A stretch of 64,000 nt of DNA from assembly GCA_002104905.1 (NCBI GenBank), contig MCFE01000446.1, positions 1-64,000 of the forward strand. The letters run 5' to 3'. The stretch is from Basidiobolus meristosporus CBS 931.73 (Eukaryota > Basidiobolomycota > Basidiobolomycetes > Basidiobolales > Basidiobolaceae). Position numbers and translations under genes: made by a program. Shown piece by piece: positions 10,431-20,149 of this stretch; position 1 is the stretch's first letter; every line of letters starts with the position of its first letter. The notes under the pieces are model-generated. The model was given only the letters and a program-made list of their open reading frames with translations. It had not been told where the DNA came from and searched no databases.

Positions 10431-10797
10431 CAATACCTTCCAGGTAATGATAAGGACTATCGTAAGAGATACTTGCCTTAAAGATGTAACAAAGATACCA
10501 AGCTCACAGGACAAAGTACCATCCAGAAAAGCTACACTGATGCAAAGGGAGTACCAAAACCCATTGAAATTGACCGAAATCACCTTGGAGCTATCGACGG
10601 TAATGTTTAGGCTCATTAGTAAACAATTACCAAAGTCCTTACCAATATGGATAGCTATTGCAAAAACTGAGAGAATTGTGAATGATATTAAGGATATCAT
10701 TGACCAGATCGCCCTCATTCTTTACACTTTGAAGTGCAGCCTATACTGTGTAGCCTTGGTACGAAGAGGTAAAGTAGCAAAGGTCAAATCAATCTAG
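10399..10797 (+). CDS. Hypothetical protein (doubtful)
   Basis: 132 residues from the first ATG in an open frame that also extends upstream without ATG. The composition is protein-like: basic N-terminus, then amphipathic stretches LTEITLELSTVMFRLI and IVNDIKDIIDQIALIL. No domain is recognised, no signal peptide is present, and no TATA lies at a normal distance. The frame ends inside the promoter region of the downstream family-A gene. It may be a relic. Confidence 0.25.
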   Translation: MYSKKATLPKDNTFQVMIRTIVRDTCLKDVTKIPSSQDKVPSRKATLMQREYQNPLKLTEITLELSTVMFRLISKQLPKSLPIWIAIAKTERIVNDIKDIIDQIALILYTLKCSLYCVALVRRGKVAKVKSI

Positions 10798-10862
10798 CTC
10801 GCATAAAGCTAGCGCTATGAACGAAGCCTAATTGAGTGGGATCGAGGTGATATAAATCGGCA
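10788..10862 (+). promoter_or_regulatory. Promoter module of family-A gene, copy 2
   Basis: CAATCTAGCTCGCATAAAGC, ATTGAGTGGGATCGAGG and TGATATAAATCGG in this order, ending about 10 nt before the first ATG at 10,871. Shared with 3,915-3,975 and, in part, 13,830-13,875. Confidence 0.5.
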
Positions 10863-10870
10863 AAATTCGC

Positions 10871-11416
10871 ATGAGACTCCACCAGCCAGTCATGCAGCTT
10901 TCCTTCCTCTTGCTAGTTTCCGCCATCGCTTCGTTGCAAGCAATCTCCGCTACCCCACTCGGTGACTCCCAGGTAGCCTTCACCAATGAGCCATGCGTCG
11001 AACAACAGGGTGCTTGTTATCAGGACACTTCGGCCCCCAGTCAAGAATACCAGCCGTCAACTGAGGAGGGAGATGATTCGGAGATGAGTGAGCCAATGCA
11101 GACAAGCGAGACTTCGGGTGAGCAGCCAGGATTCTCTGGGTTGCAAGGGTTCGATATTTCCAATCTTCAACCATCCCAAGCCTTGCTGGACAAAATCAAT
11201 GGCCATTCCTCCAGTAAAGCCAATGCCTTGTCCAACTCAAACCAATTCGACCAAGCGCAAGTCATTGATCAAACCCTGTACCAGCCCAAGCAGCAACAGC
11301 CACAAATTATCATCACTCAGCCAGCAGCGCGTGCTCTTAGAGGTGGGTACAAGAAGTATAAGAGATCTGCTCGTCGCCACTTCAAAGTGAGATATTTCAG
11401 TGGAAACAGACATTAA
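10871..11416 (+). CDS. Secreted protein, family A copy 2
   Basis: 181 residues, closely similar to the gene at 700 along its whole length. It has the same signal peptide, acidic centre, QQQPQIIITQPAA segment and basic tail with the Lys-Arg pair. It ends two residues earlier because CAA has become TAA (GNRH-stop versus GNRHQV-stop). The second in-frame ATG (10,892) is an alternative start given the TATA box only about 15 nt before the first. Substitutions are spread over the acidic middle, while the signal peptide and tail are nearly unchanged. Function unknown. Confidence 0.75.
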   Translation: MRLHQPVMQLSFLLLVSAIASLQAISATPLGDSQVAFTNEPCVEQQGACYQDTSAPSQEYQPSTEEGDDSEMSEPMQTSETSGEQPGFSGLQGFDISNLQPSQALLDKINGHSSSKANALSNSNQFDQAQVIDQTLYQPKQQQPQIIITQPAARALRGGYKKYKRSARRHFKVRYFSGNRH

Positions 11417-11773
11417 GTCCAGTAAAAGCAAATTTACGAAATAAAATGAGCAATATATTACTAGGCATACTGATGATGTACAAGTATTCAAGAATTTGCT
11501 GATATGCACACGCAGAAATAGCGTTCCTTATCGTTGTAAATAGTGGCATGATTTGTATTGAAGAGAATTATGGGTTGTGGTGATAGAACCTTATAATATA
11601 TACAGAGGCTGTCATTCCAGCGCATGTGTTTTATATGTTACAGGTTTCCTCTGCAAAGTCCATAACAGAATGTAACAAGACTCACTTTATGCCCTCAGTT
11701 TAACCTTATTATATAGCCTCCCATGCTATATAGCGTCGTATGCAACTAACTTATTTCTCAGCTATTCTTCAGC

Positions 11774-12271
11774 ATGCGCTCTACTACCGTAGCAGTGATT
11801 CTAAGCCTTGCCGCTCTTCAAGTTGCCGTTGCTGCCCCAATCGGCTGTTCTTCTCCATGTACTCGCGAGTATAGAGGGGTTCATTATCGCAGCTTACCAT
11901 GTGCACAGTATGCGAGCGGTTGCTACCAAAACGCTCGAGTTTTGCCTGTTGTTAAGACGACGAATGTCGAATCCCCGTTATTGCGCCAGGTTTTCACCAC
12001 GGTGACCAGAAAGCACGATAACCTGAACATTGCTAACGCCAACAGCAACAAAGGCTTCAATGTCAAGTATCAAGCAGGGCCCAGTCTCGAACTGGAGGGT
12101 GGGGCCAACGCATTAGAATACGCCAAGCAAAAGGGAGCGGAACACTCGGAAGATAGTTCTTTCTCTCCCTACGTTCTGATGCAGCCCACTCAAGATGTAC
12201 AATACACGGCCCCTGTGGCAGAGATGCAATGCGTAGAAGATTGTCCAGAGCAAAACGTTCAATACAATTAG
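11774..12271 (+). CDS. Secreted cysteine-containing protein, family B copy 2
   Basis: 165 residues, same length as the copy at 1,601, with all six mature cysteines kept. Differences cluster in the signal peptide (SLAALQVAVAA) and the segment after the fourth Cys (ASGCYQNARVLPVVKTTNVE). The central block LLRQVFTTVTRKH to SPYVLMQP is unchanged apart from isolated residues. A TATA box lies about 40-50 nt upstream and AATAAA follows at about 12,335. It follows family-A copy 2 on the same strand, as in segmental copy 1. Confidence 0.8.
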   Translation: MRSTTVAVILSLAALQVAVAAPIGCSSPCTREYRGVHYRSLPCAQYASGCYQNARVLPVVKTTNVESPLLRQVFTTVTRKHDNLNIANANSNKGFNVKYQAGPSLELEGGANALEYAKQKGAEHSEDSSFSPYVLMQPTQDVQYTAPVAEMQCVEDCPEQNVQYN

Positions 12272-12641
12272 TGCGATGACATGAGCTGAAGATGTAGGTA
12301 GTCATCACCACGCTACAACTGAAAATTCTCAATCAATAAAATTCAAATGACATTCTTAGTACTTGTTGTTACTTGTGATTAGCTTTTTACTTGCACACAC
12401 CTGTATCATGATCAGAGCTGCGGGCATTAATATTAGATATTCGCTTACGTACTAACATACTCACCCTCAGTCTTTAGTGATGCTGCCCTCCACCGAAAAG
12501 CTTGATATTAGAGAGAATGTCTGGCAGGATACCGGATTGACTTTGGTAACACAAAGATTCGCGATTGACAGACTGCCCAGTGACTGTTAGCATTGTGATA
12601 TTTCCTCTTATCGTTTTTGTGCAAGCTAAGAGTAAAATGGA

Positions 12642-12723
12642 TGATGAGGGTGGGGTTCGAACCCACGCCTCCGAAGAGACTGCGACCTGAACGCAGCGCC
12701 TTAGACCACTCGGCCACCTCACC
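12642..12723 (-). tRNA. tRNA-Leu (anticodon CAG), copy 2
   Basis: 82 nt, same sequence as 2,485-2,566 as far as I can compare, with intact acceptor stem, CAG anticodon, variable arm and B box. It has been duplicated together with the neighbouring secreted-protein genes. Confidence 0.95.
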
Positions 12724-13055
12724 AGCTTGTACTTGGTCATTACGAAAGAGTTTGAAAGCAAATATTCTTGAAGTACTACCTTCGCTCGAAGCAAGCATCA
12801 TAAAGTATCTTTTCCTATTGTTTTGTCGTAATTGTCTAGATGATACTGAGTAGTGAGTAATGGTCGTTCAAGACACTGTTGTTATCGATGCACAAATGTA
12901 AGAGATATGGCTTAGTAATGAATCCAATCCAAGAAAAGTACTACTTTATACCGGATGAACCAGACTGTTTAAATCATTTCTGGGTTCTTCCCGAAACGTG
13001 ATTGATATTAAAGTTGCATGTTGTGTGACTTATAAACCAAGAAAGTATAATAACG

Positions 13056-13333
13056 AATATAAAGGCCGTAGAGGAGTGTCTACTCAAGATATCCTCTTAG
13101 CCAGTGCTTTGATACTTGCATCCTCTTTTGCCGCTCCTCTTGAACGCAACCAACACAATACTACGGCAACCCCCGAGTATGTAGAGCTATATAAAAACGT
13201 AAAGGCGTGTAGTGAAGAATTTCCATCTTCATTCTGGACAGGAAGTAAGGTTCGCAGAATGCGTGAGGATGATCCAGGAGCTTTCTCAAAGCCTAGGTAC
13301 ACAGAGTGGAAGCGTGGCAAAGCGTGTTCTTGA
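13056..13333 (+). pseudogene. Secreted-protein gene with lost start codon (GTG in place of ATG)
   Basis: A TATA box (AATATAAAGG, about 13,056) precedes an 85-residue open frame. Its natural beginning, at 13,076, reads VSTQDILLASALILASSFAA and then PLERN, a good signal peptide except that the first codon is GTG. The mature part has two cysteines (KACSEEF and a terminal KACS), a possible N-glycosylation site (NTT) and ends at a TGA. Either the ATG has mutated or an upstream exon supplies it. No such frame exists at the matching place in segmental copy 1. Confidence 0.45.
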
Positions 13334-13544
13334 TGCAACTCATGGGATCGACATATTTTTTGTCGCCCTGGATTGCTTTTAGAAGACAGAAAAAGCCGGG
13401 AGAACTTAAGCCTAGTCTGTGGGGTTACCCAGCAAAAAGGGAGAGGAGCAAGTGTGGAAACAGTAACTTTCAAGGAATTTAGTGGCATGGTGGAGTAGGG
13501 ATTATCTCGTATAGTATTGGATATGCAGCACAAAGTGGTGTCAC

Positions 13545-13715
13545 ATCAACAATATACAAGGGCAGCATATAAGTATCATTCGGTCACTCTTACTAACGCT
13601 TAAGTCATGTTGTAGTGGCTCCGAACTCGGACTGTTGCGCCAAGAACATCTAAGCATCACTATCGCCAACGTCGCCTTTCTCTTTCTTCAGTATCTACTT
13701 CTAGCTTTATACTAT
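13545..13715 (+). pseudogene. Second broken copy of the Cys-rich terminal exon
   Basis: TCACATCAACAATAT...CATTCGG...CTTACTAACGC...TAGTGGCTCCGAACTCGGACTG matches 402-630 but lacks the CysThrLysAsp segment and has other deletions. It is not translatable as the original. Confidence 0.45.
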
Positions 13716-13829
13716 AAAGAATTTGGTTGACATTAAATGCTGATTACTATTTCGTGTATGCACTGTCTCACGAGAATCACCAGCTAGGCATAAGGATCAT
13801 TTTTAAGAAATAGCAAACGGTGAGGCACC

Positions 13830-13875
13830 CAGGCTAAATCAAGAGTGGGATCGAGAAGGTGATATAAATCGGGAG
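13830..13875 (+). promoter_or_regulatory. Shared promoter module (partial)
   Basis: GAGTGGGATCGAGAAGGTGATATAAATCGGG. It matches the right half of the modules at 3,915 and 10,788. It precedes only a short relic region here. Confidence 0.4.
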
Positions 13876-14097
13876 AGTACAAGAAGTCACGCCGCTTTAA
13901 AGATACTAGGATTAGCACTAGTATGCTCCAGAAATGAATGCAGAATGCTGATGGAGCCCAAACAATCATTAGGAGTGTGCCCGCAACAGCATAGCGATAG
14001 TGATGAGTTAATGAAGCTGATTAATCCATGAAATAAGTTATAGCAATTTGTCCAGCCAAGCCTATATACCAGCCCACTAATACGTTATTCACTCCAC

Positions 14098-14516
14098 ATG
14101 CGCTTTATTACCGTAGCAGTGATTCTAGACCTTGCCGCAATCGGCGGTTACTCTCCATGCACTCGCGAGTATAGAGGGGTTCATTATCGCAGTTTACCAT
14201 GTATACAGTATGCGAATGATTGCTACCAAAACGTTGTTAAGACGTCCAATGTTCAATCCCCGTTATTGTGCCAGGGTTGACCACGGTGACCAGAAAGCAC
14301 AACAACCTGAACATTGCTAATGCCAACAGCAATAAAGGCTTCAATGTCAAGTATCAAGCAGGACCCAGTCTCGAACCGGAGGGTGGGGCCAACGCACTGA
14401 AATACGCCAAGCAAAAGCGAGCGAAACACCCGGACAATAGCTCTTCGTATCCCTACGTTCTGATGTAGTCCACCCAAGATGTAGCAGAGACCGAACAAAA
14501 TGTTCAATACAATTAG
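14098..14516 (+). pseudogene. Decayed family-B copy (segmental copy 2)
   Basis: Starts ATGCGCTTTATTACCGTAGC. The signal peptide has lost about 10 residues (LAAIGGYSPC). A small deletion at about 14,275 shifts the frame in the VFTT region. A TAG replaces the Gln after VLM at about 14,466. The rest, up to VQYN-stop, is still recognisable. It is the counterpart of 4,242-4,737 but with different lesions, so it decayed largely independently. Confidence 0.8.
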
Positions 14517-16904
14517 TGTGCTGACAATTCCCCCAACAGATAAATCAGCCTAAACTGAGGATATTGGGTAGGCAAAACAAATAAACATTCTTTGCACGAC
14601 TACTCTACTTTCACAGTCTCATTGACTATCAATCCATCGCAGATACAGTGTACTAGTTCAAAAAAAATCGACAGACACCAAAGGAATAGGGGCACTCCAC
14701 ATTTGGTTGGTGGCAAGAGAGAAGTCCAAACAGCATTGTGTATCAACAACCGCATTTGAAGATACTTTGGGATGTCAGTAAAGCCATGTTCAATGTTTAC
14801 GTACTTACTCCATCGAACTTTAAAATAAATGTATCAATATTGGGAGGTAAATTGCCGTAAGTCAACATACCATTGTATTATTCGTGAGACGCAAAACGAC
14901 TCGTACTACGATTTCTCATGCAAGGGCTTGAAGCGTGCACTCAGGAATGGCACTGGTTATTTCATAGTCAATGTTTGCAGTCCACGACAGTACATATAAT
15001 ACATTTAGTTTCGTCGATTTCAATATTATGGGATTAGGCAACGAAATGCGGGAAAATTTCTATGGAATCTTTTCCTTTAAATAGAGAGCATCTGTTGTCT
15101 GGTATCGTTACGACTGTACTTTACAGGATTATGTATGTATTACATTCCCAGTACACTAAAGGACGGTTTGCACATTCTGACAGTTTGTTGTTATCCAACT
15201 ATCATTCAAAAATCAAATCAAATCAAAATATCAATCAATCAATCACTTTGAAAATTGGCAAGCAATGAAATGAAAACCGCTTAAAATTTTGATTGCAAAA
15301 TGACATACTTGTTTGATTACAATTACAGTTTTCTGATCATTAAAATCAAATTCATAACTGAATGTTTAAGTGGGCACACAACTTTGCATAAAAAAAGGAA
15401 AAGATTAAGTTGGTAGTTGGACTTTATTGTAGTGGCTACTGATGACCATCCACTCAGACTTGCCAACCTCTGACTGCTCCAGTGTGCTAGGTTTTTGTTG
15501 CTCTGTTGCCAGCCTCACACCTTCCCCAAGTCTTTAATAACCTTGCCATCTCACAATTACTTGAAGATGCCCATGTCAACACTAGACTCTAAGAAACATG
15601 GATAGAAATCATCAGCAGTGACCCACTACTCAAGCCTTCACCCAACCAGTTCTCCAGAAGCTTGTGCTACAGATAGATGCACCACTCTACCCAACTGTTA
15701 ACTTATTCAAAAATCAAAATGAAGGGGCTAAGAGTTATTTATTGCAATGCTTTAATATGTATTATCAACTCTTTAAGCTACCTTTGCTGTTCCTCCCTGA
15801 AGGATTCTTGTATATTGCACAAGACTATGTAAAATATTTGATGTTGTAGTATGCACTGGGCAGGTTACTGTGTTGATAGAGCTTGATCAATATGGACCAA
15901 GTAGATCCATACTACACCCACATACCTCAGAATGACTGTACTAATGACACTTCTGCATATGCAAGCCTTTCATAATGATTTTGGTCAACAATTATCTGTG
16001 CCAGGGCATAGGTTTGGTGGGGGGGTATAAAGAGGCATTGTAATTATCAAACTAGTCTATCTAGCTTCTAGCTCAATTCCCTAGTACTACAGACACTATT
16101 TCAATGTCATTTCTAGGTGAAGTCCTCACTCCCATCCAAACATCTATGTGTTCTCTTTGAAATATGCCTTTCTTTGCTGTATACCACAATCCCATCTCAA
16201 TAGCTATGGTGAATGGGTAGGCAGATGCTTCAAAGAAAATGCTCAATCCAGAAGAAATGTGTTTGTCACTGTTATTCTGGAGATTACCAACTTGATTTTC
16301 TATAGCTCATCTCATGCCAGAGTAGTGCATGGAAGATCTACACAATGATTCATCAGAAAGTGTGGATTTTGCCTGGCATATGAACACAGACACTGAAATA
16401 TTGAGGATGCGTGGGGTTACCATACAACTATTCCTCATCCAACAAGGCTTCATTCAAATGAATGAGCAAACCTGCAGTGTTAGATATACTGACATTGCTT
16501 TCAGTTTTCTTCCTACCATTGCAGTGACTGCATCCTCATTCAGGGTCTATCATCTCGGCTTGCCACTGCACCTACAATGCCAATACTTAGCCCACAGCTG
16601 ATGCAACACTTTAGAGACTCAAGCAACTTGAAAGTTCCAGCTTTGAAATATAGACTGATGGCCTGATTGAATAACTGGTCTGCTTTAACTAGGATAATGA
16701 CTACAATTCTGGCAATGATGAGCGCTTGTCAATCCATAGAATAGAGAGTCTCTATTAACCAGACAACTGTGCCCAGTGCTGCTATCACAGCACCATCATA
16801 CTGCTTAGTTGGTTTGGGCACCTGAGGAATACAAAGTGAACCATTGGTAGCTTACATTGCTCACTCCTCCAGTACTCAGTTGTGCAGCCTTAAATGAAAG
16901 CATC

Positions 16905-17312
16905 TGTTGTGCATCAACATTTAAACTTGGCCAATTTCACTCTGTTAGAAAATCTAGTACCCTAACTGATTTTTCCTAACCTAAACATAACCAATCCCTG
17001 TTGTAGTTTATTTTATCACTGCTCAGAATCTATTTATAGCTGTCACACCTGATCAATTTTCATGTGGTCATTACATCCTCAACTGATCTGCTAAGCCTTT
17101 CCAAGTGTTTAGTCATCAGAGACTTATCCAGCCACTTAGTGCTTGCCAAGACATCAGCCAATTAATGATGCAGCATTTCTTTTATCTTATGCACCTATCA
17201 ACACCCCAACAGATATCAATTAGTCCAGTCTCTTAGTGCTTACTAATGCAACTCAATCAGAAAAGTATAAATAAAGTTTACTGAACCTTTTGGTTAAGTG
17301 TGTGTCTCAACA
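16905..17312 (+). repeat. LTR-like sequence (candidate)
   Basis: About 400 nt that begins TGTTGTGCATCAACA and ends TGTCTCAACA, with a promoter-like AGTATAAATAAAG near its right end. The first 90 nt recur at about 47,586-47,690 (TGTTGTACTTCAACA...). I could not find a target-site duplication, so the ends are tentative. Confidence 0.4.
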
Positions 17313-18710
17313 AAATTATAATTCAACAAATCCATTCTAGCTTCTACCCAAGCTTAGCATATCTAGCACTCTCAAGAACACCAAGCCTAGCCTGTATAGC
17401 AAACCTACTCTGTTGCCTTTATAGCCCTACTCAACTATATGCAAAACCAACATTTAGACCAGAACTCCTCTGCTAATATTTCTGTCACCCCTGATAATTC
17501 TAAGATTATTTGGCCTATCTTACTATTCTCTCAAAACTTCACTGCTGCCAGTATAATTGATTCTGAATACTGCTCTTTGCCTATTTCTTTATGAATACCA
17601 CAATTCAGCACATGCTTGGGTAGTGCCCTTCCTAATACCTGATGTTCTCCTGCTTTATACTCATGGCTCCCTGGATGGCTATCAACATGTTCTTGGGAGG
17701 TCTATTGCCTTTTGGTTTAACATCTCTGCCATTTAGTGACTGAGAGCTTATGGCATTGCTAATATATTACCTTAGTGTATCAATTATAAACTGGCATTCA
17801 CCTACTTACCTAGCTCCTGAATATTGCATAGAGAGCAGGTCATGTGTAAATCACCTGGCTTTTCAAACCTGATAATCTAAGAGCACACAGGTCACATGAC
17901 AATGGCATGGCAGAAATTTGGTGGCATCTTATATATTGGTGCACTCAACTTTCAAGTATTTCACAGCTTCTTATATGACTTTTATGTTCAGGTTGGGGTC
18001 TTGATATATGCTTCATAGCCTCATGCCCCATTGCTGCAATAAGCACTTCTATGAGCTTAATTTATGGCCACATTGTCTCACTCAAAAGAATATGCAATTT
18101 TCATGCATTGTCAGGTAAAAAAATAGCATTACAGTGACACTTCTAATTCTTCCTTGCAGCAAGTTGTGTTTTTTATATTATGTAATACAACTTACATATC
18201 AATCAAACATAGTTTTGACTCAGATAATAGTTTTTTAATACAAATATGTAACTTATTTTATATTCTAGTTTATGTTCATATTAATCAACACCGTTAAATA
18301 CATTTTTGGTTTAGCAAAAATATTTTTTACAAAATTATTTTTAACTTTGACTAAACTTTGGTTTGAAACCTTTTTCCCAGTATTATTTCTAACTTTGATC
18401 AACACACAAGAGTCTTATATGGCAATTGTAGGTAGTTATGAGCCTGAAGATACAGATCCCAGCCTTTGACTCTTGGGGATAGACAGAAGAGCTGATGTCA
18501 GATTCCAGGCTGGCCCTGGCCTGAGTAAGAAGGTGAATCTTTGAGTTTTATTGATTTGAAGTTGAAGAGTTGTAGGAATAGTGATTGTTAAGGGTATTAT
18601 TGGGTATTTATCACAGCGCTTCAACTGCTGCAACTATCAACATGTGGTTTTTCAAGCTGTAAATTCCATATATATAGTGAATTGTAACTTTGGGTCTATT
18701 TTCTTTTTAG
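17313..18710. other. CG-poor repeat island, no intact gene
   Basis: Non-coding and full of stops. The stretch at about 17,340-17,515 (CTCTGTTGCCTTTATAGC... CTGCTAATATTTCTG) recurs at about 49,725-49,880 in the other island, so it belongs to a dispersed repeat. An AT-rich section spans 18,180-18,420. Confidence 0.5.
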
Positions 18711-18719
18711 GCCATCATT

Positions 18720-19255
18720 ACATGACTGCTACCAGCCAGTCCAAGTGCCATTATTGTGTCAAGTGCTCACCACTGTTACCAAAAACATGGTAATGTGAAC
18801 ACTGCTAATGCTAATAGTGAAAAAAGTCTTGAAGCCAAGCTGGCTCTAGCCTCAAAGTAGATGGTTCAGCCAGTGCATCCAAGTATGCCAAACAGAAGTG
18901 TGCTGAGCACTCAGACAATGGTTCTAATTACCCCATTGTCATGATTTAGCCTGCACAAGATGAGACATACACTACACCAGTAGTAGATACCAATGTGTTG
19001 AAGGATGTGCTGATCAGGACACCAGATGGAATACAAGAGATTGGCACAAATATTCAAGTGGAAATAGACACAATAAACATCATTTCATTTGACCACATTA
19101 TATCAAAATGCAACATTAGCACATACTTTGTAAGTCACTATACCTCAGCTGGAATTTCAAAAGCATATGAGCATCTATTGGAATACCTATTGTACTGTAT
19201 TCATGTAAACTATGCAATATCAATGCAATTGAGCCAATGATGGTAGAGAGAATGC
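18720..19255 (+). pseudogene. CG-depleted family-B relic, unit 1 of a tandem duplication
   Basis: Lacks the signal-peptide half. From about 18,735 it matches the intact family-B gene (CTACCAG...CAAGTGCCATTATTG...TATGCCAAACAGAAG...GAGCACTCAGACAATGG) but with stops and frameshifts. It ends its readable part at ATGATTTAGCC, where the intact genes have ATGCAGCCC. The downstream 250 nt also match unit 2 (19,590-20,095), so a block of about 500 nt has been tandemly copied at a spacing of about 835 nt. Confidence 0.7.
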
Positions 19256-19381
19256 TAATTTGAGTTCTGATAAGTTAACTAACTATTGCTACCATCAATG
19301 TTGTAACCATGTTATAGCAGTTCCCATGCTATATATCCCAGAGTGAATTTAGCAATGAACTTGGTAGCTCTCAAAGAGGCA

Positions 19382-20095
19382 TACATTCATTGTAGCATTG
19401 ATCTTGGGCCTTGCCACTCTTCAAACCACTGTTGCTGCTCCAGTCACATGCTTCAAATCATGCAACTGTGAGCATAGAAGAGTCCACTATTGCAGGTATT
19501 CATGCTCAGACTAAGCAAGCAACTGCTACCAGCAAGCCCAGGTTCAGCCCACTGTTGAAATGCCAAATATCCAAGTGCCATTGTTACGTCAGGTGTTCAC
19601 CACCATGACCAGAAAGCATCACAATCAGAACACTGCCAATGCAAATAGTGACAAGAGTCTTGATGCTCAGTTTCAAGCAGGCCCTAGCCTCAAAGTAGAA
19701 GGTTCAGCTGGCACATCCAAGTATGCCAAACTGGAGAGTGCTGAGCACTCAGACAATGGCTCTAACTATCCCATCATTATGATTTAGCCTGCACAAGATG
19801 AGGCATACACAACACCAGTAGTAGACATGCAATGCATTGAAGGATGTGCTGATCAGGATACTGGAAGGAATACAAGAGATTGGCTCAGACACTCTAGTGG
19901 AAGTAGTCACAATGAACATCATTTCACTTGACCACCTTATATTAAAATGGAACATTAGCATAGATTTGTAAATCACAATACTACAGCTGGAATTTAAAAA
20001 CCATATGAGAATTTATTGGCATATTAATTGTACTGTAACTATATAAACTATGCAATATCAATGCAATTGAGCCAATGATGGTAGAGAATGCTGCC
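19382..20095 (+). pseudogene. CG-depleted family-B relic, unit 2 (nearly full length)
   Basis: Covers the whole family-B coding region: the start is altered (ATACATTC for ATGCGTTC), then LGLATLQTTVAAPV-like signal peptide, the CSD/NCYQ region and a 75-residue stretch (19,560-19,787) that still reads through LLRQVFTTMTRKHHNQN to NYPIIMI before TAG. Nearly every CG of the intact genes is TG or CA here. Frameshifts lie in the N-terminal third. Confidence 0.75.
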
Positions 20096-20149
20096 TTTTG
20101 ATCTGAGCAAAGTTAAATAACTATTACTACCATCAACAACACCCATGGA

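Larger units (their letters stand above)
10780..16620. repeat. Segmental duplication, copy 2
   Basis: Counterpart of about 400-6,950. The left part (10,780-12,730) is the most similar. From about 15,400 onward the copy shows CG-to-TG/CA changes relative to copy 1, and it merges into the CG-poor repeat island. A block of about 400 nt holding a secreted-protein relic (13,076-13,333) is present here but missing from the equivalent place near 3,550. Confidence 0.85.

Noticed and set aside
17340-17515. Possible RNA gene conserved between the two islands (also 49,725-49,880)
   Set aside because: Similarity is explained by a dispersed repeat; no stem structure or polymerase III boxes were seen.
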